From: Capra hircus
Taxonomy: Eukaryota > Chordata > Mammalia > Artiodactyla > Bovidae
Assembly: GCF_001704415.2 (NCBI RefSeq)
Contig: NC_030817.1
Location: 51,941,550 to 52,005,549 of the forward strand
DNA: 64,000 bases
Direction: 5' to 3'
A model generated the notes under the pieces. That model was given only the letters and a program-made list of their open reading frames with translations, ran no database searches and was not told the origin of the DNA. Both the position numbers and the translations under genes were made by a program. Positions within the stretch are counted from its first letter, which is position 1; every line of letters begins with the position of its first letter. Positions 23,901 to 32,891 of the stretch are shown one piece after another.

Positions 23901-26851
23901 TTCCAGTTTTTTAACGCATCTCCAGACTATTCTCCATAGTGGCTGTACTAGTTTGCATTCCTACCAACAGTGTAAGAGGGTTCCCTTTTCTCCATACCCT
24001 CTCCAGCATTTATTGCTTGTAGACTTTTGGATCGCAGCCATTCTGACTGGTGTGAAATGGTACCTCATTGTGGTTTTGATTTGCATTTCTCTGATAATGA
24101 GTGATGTTGAACATCTTTTTATGTGCTTGTTAGTCATCTGTATGTCTTCTTTAGAGAAATGTCTGTTTAGTTCTTTGGCCCACTTTTTGATTGAGTTGTT
24201 TATTTTTCTGGTATTGAGCTGCATGAGCTACTTGTATATTTTGGAGATTAATTCTTTGTCAGTTGTTTTGTTTGCTATTATTTTCTTCCATTCTGAAAGC
24301 TGCCTTTTCACCTTGATTATAGTTTCCTTCGTTGTGCAAAAGCTTTTAAGTTTAATTAGGTCCCATTTGTTTATTTTTGTTTTTATTTCCATTACTCTGG
24401 TAGGTGGGTCATAGAGGATCTTGCTGTGATTTATGTCAGAGTGTTCTACCTGTGTTTTCCTCTAAGAGTTTTATAGTTTCTGCTCTTACATTTAGATCTT
24501 TAATTCAAGTTTATTTTTGTGAATGGTGTTTAGAAAGTGTTCAAGTCTCATTCTTTCACAGGTGGTTGACCAGTTTTCCCAGCACCATTTGTTAAAGAGG
24601 TTGTCTTTTCTCGATTGTATATTTTGGTAGCAGGTGGATTCTTAACCACTGAAGTCCCCCAGTTTATTTCCTAATCCTGAACCTTTTTCCCTGACTGCCA
24701 GGATGGATATCTGGGCTCTCAGCTTCCCACTGGACGCTGCCAAGCTGGGCTGTTAAGTGGGGACTGAGGCATGCCCTTATGGTCAGCCCTTTTGAGGCTG
24801 TTTATTCGTGTCCCTCTTTCCTTCCCCTTTCAGTTTGGTGACAGAGGCAAGCCTGAAAGCTTTGTTAGTTGAACTAACCTACTTCCCTATGCAACCTTCT
24901 TTAAAATGTAATTATTTGGGACCTTCGCCATTTGATTGAGCTGAGAGTTTTTGTAGTGTCTTAACTTAGTCCAGCTCAGAGCCAGAGTCATCCTGTGTTT
25001 ACTGGTAGCTTTGTAAATACCATGATAGTGGTTGAGGCTGAGGCTGAATTTCCAGCAGAGAAGGATATTTTTATAGCTTTTACATCACTAATGTCAGCAT
25101 ATGTAAGATGTGCCCTTCTAAGGGAGAGGGGATTTCATCTCGCGTCTGCTTTGCGCTGTGTTCCAGAACCTAAAGCAGCAGTATTACACTGGCTACACAG
25201 AGAGCGAGGTGCTGGAGGTCATGCGGCACATGGCCAAAAACGTCGTGCGTGTCAACGAGAACATGACCAAGTTCACCGTGAGTACTCTTCCCGCAGCTGG
25301 TCAGACTCGAGGTTACGGGTTCAGGGTGTGAGAGGGCGGGTGTGTATGTGTTTGCATCTTCATGTAAATACTCGGGCATGTGTGTGAGTCTGTTTCACAC
25401 GTTATATTTCTCTAGTAGACCAGGGGCTGGAGCATACTGATAAACCCCGAGAGCTGACGGCCTTTACAACAAGGTAGACAGGCTCCCTGTGTCCAGCCCG
25501 AGGCAGCTCTTCAGTGTATTACCCATGTCCCACCCAACTTTCTGGGGAAGGCTCACCACAAGCCGGGAATGCTGGCCGGCACGTAAGGGCCCAGCTCGAG
25601 TGGCCCTGTGGAAGGCTTGCGTATTTGGGTGACCTCACGCAGGGCCTTTGTCCAGCATCTTTTAGGACAGTGACTGAGAGGGACTGCCCAGGTGGCACTA
25701 GTGCTAAAGAAGCCACCTACCAGTGCGGGAGACATAAGTGACGCGGTTCAGTCCCTGGGTGGGGAAGATCCTCTGTTCTTGCCTAGAGAATCCCATGGAC
25801 AGAGGAGCCTAGTGGACTCCACTCCATAGGGTCGCAAAGAGTTGGACCCAGCTGAGCAACTAACACTGCACAACACCTGAACAGCAAGCCTGGTGAAGGA
25901 GGCGAGGCAGGCAGCCCACTCCGGAAGGGTCCTGGGGGCTGGCGTCCGTCTCTTTATGGCCCATCTGAGAGGAGGCACCAGGGGAGACAGCGTGCTGTCC
26001 TGTGCCTGTGTGACGCTGAGTATCAGGGCTCACCAGGCTCTGGTGACGAGAGCAAGACATCTATACTGAGTGTCCTCACGGTCAGGCGTGCGTCCTCCCT
26101 TGTAGCTTCAGCATGACTTAGCACGCCAGGGAAGCAGTGTGTTTTTGGTCCTGAGTGTCCTCTGGGACCTGAGCACCAGTTACCGCTCATCTTTACGGCC
26201 AGTTACTGCTCCAGTGCTGGTGAATCTGTTATGTCCCAGTGGCACTAGATAGGATAAACAGCTCCTATCTCTACCCCTCGTGAGAGAAAGCCTGCTCTCT
26301 GGACCTTGAAATCGTTTGTTCCCCATCACCTGTGCTACCAGCTGGGTTTTATCCATTCCTAGGCATGGCAGGAAACTGCTCTAGAGCAGTGATCACCAAC
26401 CTTTTCAGCACCAGGGACCAGCTTCGTAGAAGACAATTTTTCCATGGATGGGATGGGGGGCATAATTTCGAGATGACTGAAACACAGTTACTTTCATTGT
26501 GCACTTTATTTCTATTATTTTTACATCAGCCCCACCTCAGGTCATCAGGCATTAGATCCCAGAGGTTGGGGACCCCTGCCTAGAGCACTTGTGAACTTTA
26601 GTGGTTTGGCATCATCATACCCTTTGGAGATTGTGGATCTGGCCCTTTGATACTTGTAAATTAGACTAGGAATAAGGTATAAGGTTGGGGGCATCGTGGG
26701 GGGCTCCTGATGTGTGCTTAACCGCAGATGACTTCTGCAGGCCGTCAAGAATAAGTATGCAAGCAGCAAACTCCTGAAGATCAGCACGATTCCTCAGCTG
26801 AACTCAAAAGCCATCCAGGAGCTTGCCTCACCTCTGCTGGGACGGTCCTAG
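2935..26851 (+). CDS. CCNB2: Cyclin B2, complete gene (9 coding exons)
   Basis: Cyclin B2 is the regulatory subunit that activates CDK1 for entry into mitosis. It is largely Golgi-associated and cytoplasmic, and is destroyed by the APC/C at anaphase. Exons: 2935-2958, 4812-4940, 5046-5159, 15230-15400, 15695-15853, 17502-17738, 18035-18175, 25167-25277, 26741-26851. Every junction falls between codons and every intron is GT-AG. The product is 398 residues, the same length as human cyclin B2. A destruction box RAVLEEIGN lies at residues 32-40, the cyclin-box motif MRAILVDWL at 165-173 and SKYEE at 220-224. The N- and C-terminal cyclin folds span roughly 140-265 and 267-385. No frameshift or premature stop is present. 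The CCAAT/CDE/CHR promoter implies G2/M expression. The ATG has G at +4 but C at -3, a middling context. MYO1E follows in the opposite direction. Confidence 0.97.
2959..4811 (+). other. CCNB2: CCNB2 intron 1
   Basis: The first 340 bp belong to the CpG island; the rest is AT-rich. I see no clear repeat or second exon. It ends in a T12 tract before the exon 2 acceptor. Confidence 0.8.
4812..4940 (+). CDS. CCNB2: CCNB2 exon 2
   Basis: Encodes residues 9-51 (43 codons), including the destruction box recognised by the APC/C. The acceptor follows a long T tract; the donor is gtaaca. Intron 2 after it is only 105 bp. Confidence 0.95.
5046..5159 (+). CDS. CCNB2: CCNB2 exon 3
   Basis: Encodes residues 52-89 (38 codons), the Lys/Pro/Thr-rich N-terminal linker typical of B cyclins. 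The donor gtagga opens the 10-kb intron 3. Confidence 0.95.
5160..7239 (+). other. CCNB2: Unique 5' part of CCNB2 intron 3
   Basis: About 2 kb with no recognised repeat or coding exon. Short open frames here show no family signature. Confidence 0.6.
7240..7490 (+). mobile_element. CHR-type tRNA-derived SINE
   Basis: Begins with the tRNA-like head 'ggggcttctctgatggctca', carries 'gagaagcc' internal signatures and ends in an A-rich tail. Typical of cetartiodactyl CHR-family SINEs. Confidence 0.75.
7543..7738 (-). mobile_element. CHR-type SINE, reverse orientation
   Basis: A T-rich start and the end 'ggaccaccagggaagccc' mark the reverse complement of the SINE family seen at 7240-7490. The two face away from one CCNB2 intron segment, 50 bp apart. 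Confidence 0.8.
8292..9839 (-). mobile_element. L1 LINE, 5'-truncated, antisense to CCNB2
   Basis: The + strand reads the reverse complement of an L1 3' UTR followed by the end of ORF2. On the - strand, 9692-9958 includes an ORF2-like stretch with [13 protein letters not shown] perfect 14-bp target duplication acttctgtcttctt (8278-8291 and 9840-9853) bounds it. The frame is broken, so it is inactive. Confidence 0.9.
9970..10160. repeat. Possible L2 LINE remnant
   Basis: Fragments such as 'atgaaatctaaactccctag' and the following Cys/Pro/Leu-coding pyrimidine-rich text resemble L2 3' ends. Diverged; the family call is tentative. Confidence 0.4.
10893..11105 (+). mobile_element. Bov-tA SINE
   Basis: A tRNA-like head with 'gggttcaatccctgggttgg' (a B-box relic) is joined to a Bov-A body with 'gtattcttgcctgg' and 'agacatgactgagc'. 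An A12 insertion interrupts the head at about 10921. Confidence 0.8.
11256..14643 (-). mobile_element. BovB LINE, near full length, antisense to CCNB2
   Basis: A 3.39-kb RTE-clade BovB. The 3' end is at 11256 and the 5' end near 14643, bounded by a 12-bp direct repeat with two mismatches (11244-11255 and 14644-14655). Endonuclease, linker, reverse transcriptase and 3' tail are recognisable in order on the - strand. The reading frame is broken into pieces (14153-13494, 13147-12890, 12920-12636, 11861-11559, 11510-11328). The RT motif YADD has become Asn-Ala-Asp-Asp near 12051-12062, so the copy is dead. It lies in CCNB2 intron 3. Confidence 0.88.
13494..14153 (-). pseudogene. BovB endonuclease open frame (decayed)
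   Basis: A 219-codon open frame encodes the N-terminal apurinic-type endonuclease of BovB. Conserved residues are visible: Glu61 in ISELKWTG, and Asp162 and Asn164 in GDWNPKVG, with IQVYAPT between. After about residue 192 the sequence leaves the BovB frame, so a frameshift ends the homology. No own promoter is expected inside this intron. Confidence 0.8.
15230..15400 (+). CDS. CCNB2: CCNB2 exon 4
   Basis: Encodes residues 90-146 (57 codons), leading into the cyclin fold with the acidic [12 protein letters not shown] segment and the [13 protein letters not shown] helix. The donor is gtgagg. Confidence 0.95.
15478..15657 (-). mobile_element. L1 3'-end fragment filling CCNB2 intron 4
   Basis: Shows the T-rich and 'gctgtacagcaaaatgacttggttata' type reverse complement of a cetartiodactyl L1 3' end. 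It takes up about 60% of the 294-bp intron and ends about 37 bp before exon 5. Confidence 0.75.
15695..15853 (+). CDS. CCNB2: CCNB2 exon 5
   Basis: Encodes residues 147-199 (53 codons). It contains MRAILVDWL, the hydrophobic-patch helix of the cyclin box that contacts CDK1 substrates. The acceptor is accaacag and the donor gtgagc. Confidence 0.96.
16466..16628 (-). mobile_element. CHR-type SINE, reverse orientation
   Basis: Reads 'tttggctgcaccaggtcttagttgcagcatgtgg' relics and ends 'ggaccaccggggaaatcc'. Lies in CCNB2 intron 5. Confidence 0.75.
17240..17330 (+). repeat. MIR SINE remnant
   Basis: Contains 'tgtgaggattccatgagatgat' and 'gtgcctggcacagagcgagc', close to the 3' half of mammalian-wide MIR. 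Lies in CCNB2 intron 5. Confidence 0.65.
17502..17738 (+). CDS. CCNB2: CCNB2 exon 6
   Basis: Encodes residues 200-278 (79 codons), the end of the first cyclin fold with ASKYEE and the start of the second. The donor is gtaagt. Intron 6 after it is 296 bp. Confidence 0.96.
18035..18175 (+). CDS. CCNB2: CCNB2 exon 7
   Basis: Encodes residues 279-325 (47 codons) of the second cyclin fold, ending at Gly-Lys-Trp. The donor gtgagt opens the 7-kb intron 7. Confidence 0.96.
18676..18824 (-). mobile_element. CHR-type SINE, reverse orientation
   Basis: Same family and orientation as 16466-16628, ending 'ggaccaccagggaggttcc'. Lies in CCNB2 intron 7. Confidence 0.75.
19502..19697 (+). mobile_element. 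Bov-tA SINE
   Basis: A Bov-tA with tRNA-like head and Bov-A body, flanked by a perfect 11-bp target duplication aaagcaaataa (19491-19501 and 19698-19708). Lies in CCNB2 intron 7. Confidence 0.88.
20871..21175 (-). mobile_element. CHR-type SINE inserted in L1M
   Basis: Reverse-oriented SINE from a T-rich start to 'gaaccaccagggaggtcc'. It is flanked by actcactt at 20862-20869 and 21179-21186, a probable target duplication, which dates it as younger than the host L1M. Confidence 0.8.
21179..21256. repeat. 22-bp perfect inverted repeat (foldback)
   Basis: The arms 21179-21200 and 21235-21256 are exact reverse complements, with a 34-nt loop. Joining the sequence left of the SINE (up to 20869) to 21187 onward extends the match to 28 bp. 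It would form a hairpin in the CCNB2 intron 7 transcript. No evidence of processing can be seen. Confidence 0.9.
21413..21642 (+). mobile_element. L1 3' end with embedded BovB/Bov-A piece
   Basis: An L1 3' end ('gggaggtgggagggagg' ... 'attgtaaagcaattttcctcc' and A-rich tail) is interrupted at about 21463-21548 by a short BovB-type 3' fragment ('gagtttgagcaaactccagg' ... 'gtcgcagagtcggacaac'). Confidence 0.65.
22134..22356 (-). mobile_element. Bov-tA SINE, reverse orientation
   Basis: Reverse complement of Bov-tA, from 'cagtagtgtctgactctttt' to 'ccactggtgccacctggg'. Lies in CCNB2 intron 7. Confidence 0.85.
22637..23223 (-). mobile_element. L1 LINE 3' end (first of stacked pair)
   Basis: Starts with the reversed poly(A) tail (T12) and 'aattgaaggataattgctttg', and stops at 'ctattctaaatagtg'. 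A 5'-truncated 3' UTR copy bounded by target-duplication copies 1 and 2. Confidence 0.85.
23239..24627 (-). mobile_element. L1 LINE, 5'-truncated (second of stacked pair)
   Basis: Starts with its own reversed tail and 'attggaggctaattacttt', a different 3' UTR variant from its neighbour, and runs into the ORF2 3' part. Bounded by target-duplication copies 2 and 3. The 231-codon + strand open frame at 23719-24414 is an antisense shadow of ORF2. Confidence 0.87.
25167..25277 (+). CDS. CCNB2: CCNB2 exon 8
   Basis: Encodes residues 326-362 (37 codons), a helix pair of the second cyclin fold. The acceptor is gttccag and the donor gtgagt. Confidence 0.95.
25681..25878 (+). mobile_element. Bov-tA SINE
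   Basis: Head 'gggactgcccaggtggcact', then 'gttcagtccctgggtgggg' and the Bov-A body ending 'gagcaactaacactgc'. Internally shortened. Lies in CCNB2 intron 8. Confidence 0.8.
26384..26582. mobile_element. hAT-type nonautonomous DNA transposon
   Basis: Terminal inverted repeats cagtgatcaccaacct (left) and aggttggggacccctg (right) match at 12 of 16 positions. CTAGAG lies outside both ends, consistent with an 8-bp target duplication that has drifted. The interior is deleted. Lies in CCNB2 intron 8. Confidence 0.6.
26741..26851 (+). CDS. CCNB2: CCNB2 exon 9, coding part
   Basis: Encodes residues 363-398 and the TAG stop at 26849-26851. The C-terminus ends in SPLLGRS, close to other mammalian cyclin B2 proteins. 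The 3' UTR continues to about 27010. Confidence 0.96.
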   Translation, partial: AVKNKYASSKLLKISTIPQLNSKAIQELASPLLGRS

Positions 26852-26987
26852 GCTCCAGGGCCCTGGGGAAGAGTGTGTCGTCTGTGCACTTTGTCTTGCT
26901 GATCTGGAATTCCTGAGTTTGTATATAGTCCTCTGGTCTATTGCATGAAACCTCTTAGACCAGTTTTCTAAATGTATATTGAGGAAA

Positions 26988-26993
26988 AATAAA
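26988..26993 (+). terminator. CCNB2: CCNB2 poly(A) signal
   Basis: A canonical AATAAA lies 137 bp after the stop. A GT-rich downstream element (tgtgtgtttgtgtttggg, about 27018-27035) follows, so cleavage is expected near 27005-27015. The 3' UTR is short, about 155 nt. Confidence 0.85.
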
Positions 26994-27011
26994 GATATCG
27001 ATTTTCTTAAG

Positions 27012-28440
27012 GTATCCTGTGTGTTTGTGTTTGGGTATTCCATACTGAAGAAGTCAATAGAAGCCTTGCTAGGACTAATTTCTTTTTGAGCTGTTATGAT
27101 TGTTATATTTAGATGTGGGGAAGATTTAAACCATTTTCTCAGAGGAAACTAGAACTTTGCTTCAGTGAATACTCAACTATTCCTAAACTGTGAATATAAG
27201 AGTATTGGTTCATCATAGAAAATTTAAAATGGGGGAATAACCGTGACATTCTCTTTCAAGATCATACTTATCTATCCTCTAATTCCTGTACAGGAGCACC
27301 TGGCCCACTAGGGTGATGGCTTTCAGAAGTAACCCTCCTAATGTGTTTCACTCGAAGGCACTGGTTGAGACCAGGAATACCAGTGCCAAGGGGCCACAGC
27401 TGGAAAAAGGAAGCAGGCCTGTGACATCTTGTTAAAGGTGAAACTTAGGATGCTTGTTTGTTCCAACGACATTATGGTTTACTTTTTTTTCCCTTTGGTG
27501 GGCATTTGATTACATTTAATACTGTTTTCTAAGAGGGAGTACATTCTCAGTCTCCAACCACTAACCTGAAAAATAAAAAAGTCTCTTATAGCAACAGCTT
27601 CCTAAACTACTAGTTCAACAAGAGGATAATTGATTTTCTGAGGGACAAGAGTTAGATACATTTGGGAAACATTGCAAATTCATGTAACATTCATAAAGGC
27701 TCAGAAGCTTTGCACTAAGCTCATTTAATGTGGTTTCCTCAACCTAGAATGTGTTAAAAGCTGCCTCCTGCAGCTCCGAGGTCCACAGGTGCCTGGCTCT
27801 GTGCTCAGCTATGGTGTGAGACTGCCCCATCCCGGGAGGGCTGTCTGACTCCACAGAGGCCTCACCCCTCTTCCTGGGTAGGCCAGGCTGCCTGGCTAGT
27901 AAGCCTGTAAGTTTCAAGCATGGAGAGGAACTGGGTGTCTTTATATGTTGTGTCTTAGTATAAAGTTTTATAAATATCTCTTGTTGAGTTAGTGACGCTT
28001 GTTCCCATGGCAGCCTTAGACCCACTTAGTCACTAGTGTGAATGGTGACGAAGTGAGACCTTGAGAGGGAGATTTCCTGGCTCTGAAAAGCAGTTATTTC
28101 CCAGGGACACTTGAGCTCCAACTTCTCATCAAGAAAGGATGGGTTTTTCTAGGCGTATTCTAAAGACATTTTAGAACTTCTTTATTACATATTTTGCTTA
28201 GTTATTTTATTAATACCCTGACTCAGGAAATTCATACTTCCAGGATGTCATTAAAAAAACAACAGCCAAAAACCTTTTAAGATATTCACGTGCCAACCAG
28301 GCACCTAAAACTGAAGTGTTATAATGTGAAATAAGCTGTAAAAGTAGAAATCATATAACGCCTTAAAAACACTGAAGTTAGACTATGAGATGATGGAGCC
28401 CCAGTATTTTAGAAGCTGGGCTGCTTGGGTAAAAGTGTCC
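27012..28440. other. Intergenic, nothing recognised
   Basis: Sequence just past CCNB2 with no exon, promoter or clear repeat visible to me. Confidence 0.6.
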
Positions 28441-28444
28441 TTAG

Positions 28445-28690
28445 CAGCTGTGGATCCTCTGTGCTTGTTTCTGTGTCTGTAAATTGGGGATACGAGTATC
28501 TACCTTAGGGCTGGGGGTCCAGCGTCCCTGGGGGTCCAGCGTCCAATGCAGGGCATGTGGGTTCATTCCCTGATTGCAGAAATTAAGATCCCATGTTTTG
28601 CCATGGTGTGGCCCCCCAAAAAAGGTATCTGCCTCACAGTGTTGTACTCAAGCATGTCAAGCAAGTATCTGGAGGTGCTCAAATGTGAGT
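28445..28690 (+). repeat. MIR remnant split by a short SINE
   Basis: MIR-like text ('tgtctgtaaattggggata' then 'cctcacagtgttgt') is broken by a degenerate CHR-type SINE at 28506-28623. The 10-mer gtatctacct (28496-28505) recurs as gtatctgcct (28625-28634). Inside, a 17-bp unit is tandemly duplicated (28511-28527, 28528-28544). Confidence 0.6.
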
Positions 28691-28764
28691 GGCTGTTAGT
28701 TTAAGAAGGTTGATGGTCTTGTAAAGAGATGGACTCTGGGCATTCAAAGATATATTGTACATAG

Positions 28765-30150
28765 TTCTTTTAAAAAATGTTTTTATTTTACAATGTTGTA
28801 TTAATTTCTGTACAGCAAGGAGATTCAGTTATACATATATTGATATATTCATTCTTTTTTTAATATTCTTTTCCGTTATGGTTTATCATAGGATACTGAA
28901 TGTAGTTCTCTGTGTTATACAGTAGGACTTTGTTGTTCATCTGTCCATTCCATATATAATAGCTTATATCTGCCAATCCCACCCTCCCAGTCCATCCCTT
29001 CCCCAAACCTCTCCCCCTGAGCAACCACAAGTCTGTGCTCTACCTCCATGAGTCTGTTTCATAGATAGGTTTATCCGTGTCATACGTTTGAGCGGTATCA
29101 TATGGTATCTGTCCTCTTCCTGACTGACTTCTCTTAGCACAATAATCTCTTGTTGCACCCATATGGCATTATTTTGTTCTTTTTTTTGGCTTAGTAGTAT
29201 TCCATTGCATATATGTACCACATCTGCTTTATCCATTCATCTGTCAGCTTATTTCCACATCTTGGCTATTGTGAACAGTGCTGTTATGAACATAGGGGTG
29301 CGTGTACCTTTTTGAATTGTAGCTTTGTCTGGATATACGTGCAGGAGGAGGATTGCTGGATCAAACTCTAGTTTTCTGGGGAAACTCCATGTTTTCCGAA
29401 GTGGCTGTACCAACCTATATTCCCACCAACAGTGTACAAGGGTTCCGTTTTCTCCACATCCTTTCTAGCATTTGTTGTTTGTAGAGTTTTTAATGGTGGG
29501 CATTCTAATCACTGATGTGAGGTGGTACTTCATTTTATTGAATAGTTTTGATTTGCATTTCTCTCATAACTAGTGGTGTTCAGCATCTTTTTATATGCCT
29601 GTTGGCCATCAGTAGACATTGAGAAATGTCTACTAAGGTCTTCTGCCTGTTTTTTAAATGGCTTTTTTTGTTGAGTTGTATGAGCTGTTTGTATATTTTG
29701 GAAATTAGGCCCTTATTGGTTGCATTGTTTGCAAATACTTTATCCCATCCTGTAGGTTGTTGTTTTTCTTTTTTATGGTTTCCTTTGCTGTGCAAAAGCT
29801 TGTGTTTGACCAGGTCCCATTTATTTTGCTTTTATTTCTATGGCCTTGGGAGACTGACCTAAGAAAACATAGGTACAATTTATGTCAGTGAATGTTTTGC
29901 CTATGTTCTCTTCTAGGAGTTTTATGGTGTTATGTCTAATATTTAAGTATGTAAACTATTTTGAGTTTATTTTTGTGTATGGTGTGAGGGGTGTTCTAAC
30001 TTCATTGATTTACATGTAGCTGTCCAGTTTTCCCAACACCACTTGGGGAAGAGACTCTTTTTCCCCATTGTATATTCTTGCCTCCTTTGTCAAAGATTAA
30101 TTGACAGTAGGTGTGTGGGTTTGTTTCTAGGCTCTGAGTCATATTTGTAA
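28765..30150 (-). mobile_element. L1 LINE, 5'-truncated, reverse orientation
   Basis: Reverse complement of an L1 3' UTR and distal ORF2, reading from 'ttttacaatgttgtattaat' through 'ttctccacatcctttctagc' to the ORF2 region near 30100. Older and more diverged than the copy at 8292-9839. Intergenic. Confidence 0.8.
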
Positions 30151-30244
30151 GGTTTTGTTTTTGTTTTTAGGTTTCTGATTTTTGAAAGATATTGGCAGTT
30201 TAAAGGTTAACAGACTATCAAACACCTTAATATTTGTTTAATTG

Positions 30245-30365
30245 AAGACAAAGACTAAAAGCATAGACCTTGGGGTTAGATCAGGGTTCCAGTAGTAGCT
30301 GGTTCTAGTTGGGCATTGTCCTTGAACTTTCTCATTTGCAAAGTGGACATTTTAGGCTAGGAGAT
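30245..30365 (+). repeat. MIR SINE remnant
   Basis: 'gcatagaccttggggttaga' and 'gggcattgtccttgaacttt' match the core of MIR. Confidence 0.6.
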
Positions 30366-32490
30366 GCTGGTTAGCAGGGTAGGTAGTCCCGTACACTGGG
30401 AGGGGAAGGCATCAAGATGGGCTGGGAGGAGTAAAAGTGAGACTGGCAAGGCCTTGGGAGACAAAACAAGGAGGGATGGGGGCAGCAGTGCAGAGTGGCC
30501 CCCATTCTCATGACCACAAAGGTGAGGGGTCCAGTGAAACTGTTAGGTCTCCACCAAAGATACACTGTGTGTGCTCTGCTCCCAGCACACGGACTTTACT
30601 CCCAGAACTCCCCCATGAAACCACCCAGGAAATCTCCTATACCAGAGGCAGGACAAGCCGGGCCTGCCCAGCAGCACACATGTCTGGGGAGCTGAGGGGG
30701 AATCATGTGGGAGAGGATCTGGGTTGTGTGCACGTCCTGCTCTGCAGTGAGCCTGGAGACTTAAGTTCCATGGGTGCACAGCCTTGCTCTCCCTCACTTG
30801 TGCTAGTGAGCATCTCTCCCTGGAAGGAGGCATGGCTGTGAGTGAGCTCTCAGCGCTGGGCCAGCTGCTCTGGGCAGAGACTATCCCCAGCAAGAGACTC
30901 CCAACCCCTGCATCTGAGGCCACAGGACTCAGGTATGTGCATTTTGAAGGGAATGTCCTTTAAATGGGAAAACTGCGCTCCTCACCCCTACTGCCTTCAT
31001 GGGGCAGACTTGGTGATGGGTCAGGTGTGATGGGGGAGGTGGGTATGGGTGGTTGCACCCCTGCTGATAGGGGAGCAAGCTCATAAGGCTCAGCTTTGCC
31101 CTCTTCACAGGTGTCAATCTTGCTTTCCCAAACACTGTGCAAAGTTGACCTTTTGCTTAATGTTTTCAGGAAGCCAGGTGTTCTCCCTGCCTGTGGCATC
31201 CTCTGCTTATTAGCACTTACCCACCTCTGTCGTTCTCAAAACATGGCCATGAGGCCAAAAGCTCTTCCTAATACTAGGATGTTATTTGCTTCTTTTTTTT
31301 TTTTTTTTTTTACTGTTTAATCTGTCAGTAGTTTATGGTGGAATCTTCCAGAGGCCATGTGACATGTGATGATGGAATGTGTGTGTTCACTGGTGTTTTA
31401 AAATGTTCTCAGTTTGAATTTCTAGTATGGTAAACACTGGTGACTACAACCCACAAAAGCAGAGCTCTTGGAGGTCGTTAATAGTACAGAAGTGTGTGAA
31501 GGAGTTCTGAGGCCCAAGGGTTTGGGAACTGCTGGTCCACTACCAGTCTGAACACCTCTGCCCTAGGGTCCAAGTTCAAGCTGGCTTCTGTGGCTCTTGG
31601 TTACTTTGTGTCGTTAGCTGAAGGGATCTGTCGCCTTTTCATAATGTAACAGTTTCTACTGCTGTACACACAGGCCCCTTCTCCTAAGTAGGATGACCAG
31701 TTCTAGGAGGTGGGGATGGCCTCTCACCCTCTGCATTGTTTTATTAAGTGGCTCCTGTACTAGCCTCATGTCTGTCTAAACAAATGGCAGGACTGGCTGG
31801 ATCCACAGATGAGAGAAACCCAAGTTTAAGTCTTTACCTAGAAACGTCAATACCGTCACCAATTCAGGCAACGCCCGAATTCCTGGAGCCTGGCCCCAGA
31901 CTTCGGTGTCTGTCACCACGAGCCCTGGGCACAGCCTCGTGTGGGCATTGGGCCTGGGGCTCATGGTGACACCAAGGCGATCTGGACGGTCCTGCTTCTA
32001 AGGAGGTGGCCTGGCCTTGGGCCTGGCTGTGGGGAGTCTGTGACGCTCCTCTGTCTCCTTCCTCCTGCTCTTCAGTGAGTCCAAGTGAGTGAAACTGAAA
32101 GTCCCTTGTGAAATAGAGAGACTGTTAGTGTCAGTAGAATCACCTTTCCTTATGTCATCACGTTACGGCTTGCTTTTCCTTTCTTCAGTGGTCATAAAAT
32201 GGAACTGAAATATACTTTAAACATTGTTAGCAAATGATATTTGCTCTCTGCTCTTGAAGTAGAATTATTTGCCCCAAATTCAAATACATTTTCCCCAAAT
32301 ATGTAATCCCTGATAATTTTTTTCCCTTGGACCTGGAGACCCCAAAATGACAAAAAGGGACATGCCATCAAATCCTACTTTCCCAGGAGCTTAAGACCAG
32401 CTGTGGCAACCAGGAGAAGAGGTTGCGACTATTCCTTTGTCGGTGGACACAATACTGTTTCCAACTTCTCCCTGCTGTTGCAGTGAACAC
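30366..32490. other. Intergenic, GC-richer, no gene recognised
   Basis: Two opposed open frames of about 130 codons (30437-30841 +, 30543-30923 -) overlap here. Neither shows a domain, start context or splice pattern I recognise. A T20 tract lies near 31292-31311. Confidence 0.5.
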
Positions 32491-32880
32491 TGCCTCGTGC
32501 TAGCGCTGCGTTACTTAAGTGCCACAGACCAGGTGGCTTACCCACAGAAACCCCCGGCCTCACCACTGTGGGGGCTGCAAGCCCACAATGCAGGTGTTGG
32601 CAGGGCTGGTCTCCGCTGTGGACCATGAGGCTCTGTTCCAGGCCCTCTCCCTTGGCTTGTAGGTGGCTGACTCTTCACTCATCTTTTCCTTCTCTCTGTG
32701 TTGATCTGTGTCTAAATCTCCTCTTTTTATCAGGACGGTAGTTATATTGGATTAGGGGCCCTGCTGATGACCCCATTTTAACTTAGTCACCTCTGTGAAG
32801 ACCTGATTTCCAAGTAAGGTGCTGGCGTTTAGGACCTGAACATACCTTCTCCTGTGGAGGTGGACGCAACCCAGACACAG
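32490..32880 (+). repeat. Ancient interspersed repeat
   Basis: Reads like a common mammalian repeat with 'ccacagaccaggtggctta', 'tcccttggcttgtaggtgg' and 'tattggattaggggccc'. I recognise the pattern but not the family name with certainty. It ends just beyond the proposed MYO1E cleavage site. Confidence 0.5.
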
Positions 32881-32891
32881 GTCATGAAAGA

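Larger units (their letters stand above)
22415..24660 (-). mobile_element. CHR-type SINE split by two L1 insertions
   Basis: The SINE occupies 22415-22635 and resumes at 24628-24660 ('cttaaccactgaagtcccc'). The gap is filled by two L1 copies. The 15-mer at the break, tagcaggtggattct, occurs at 22622-22636 (two changes), 23224-23238 and 24628-24642. Confidence 0.8.

Noticed and set aside
23719..24414. 231-codon open frame on the + strand
   Set aside because: It is the antisense shadow of L1 ORF2; the sense L1 reads on the - strand.
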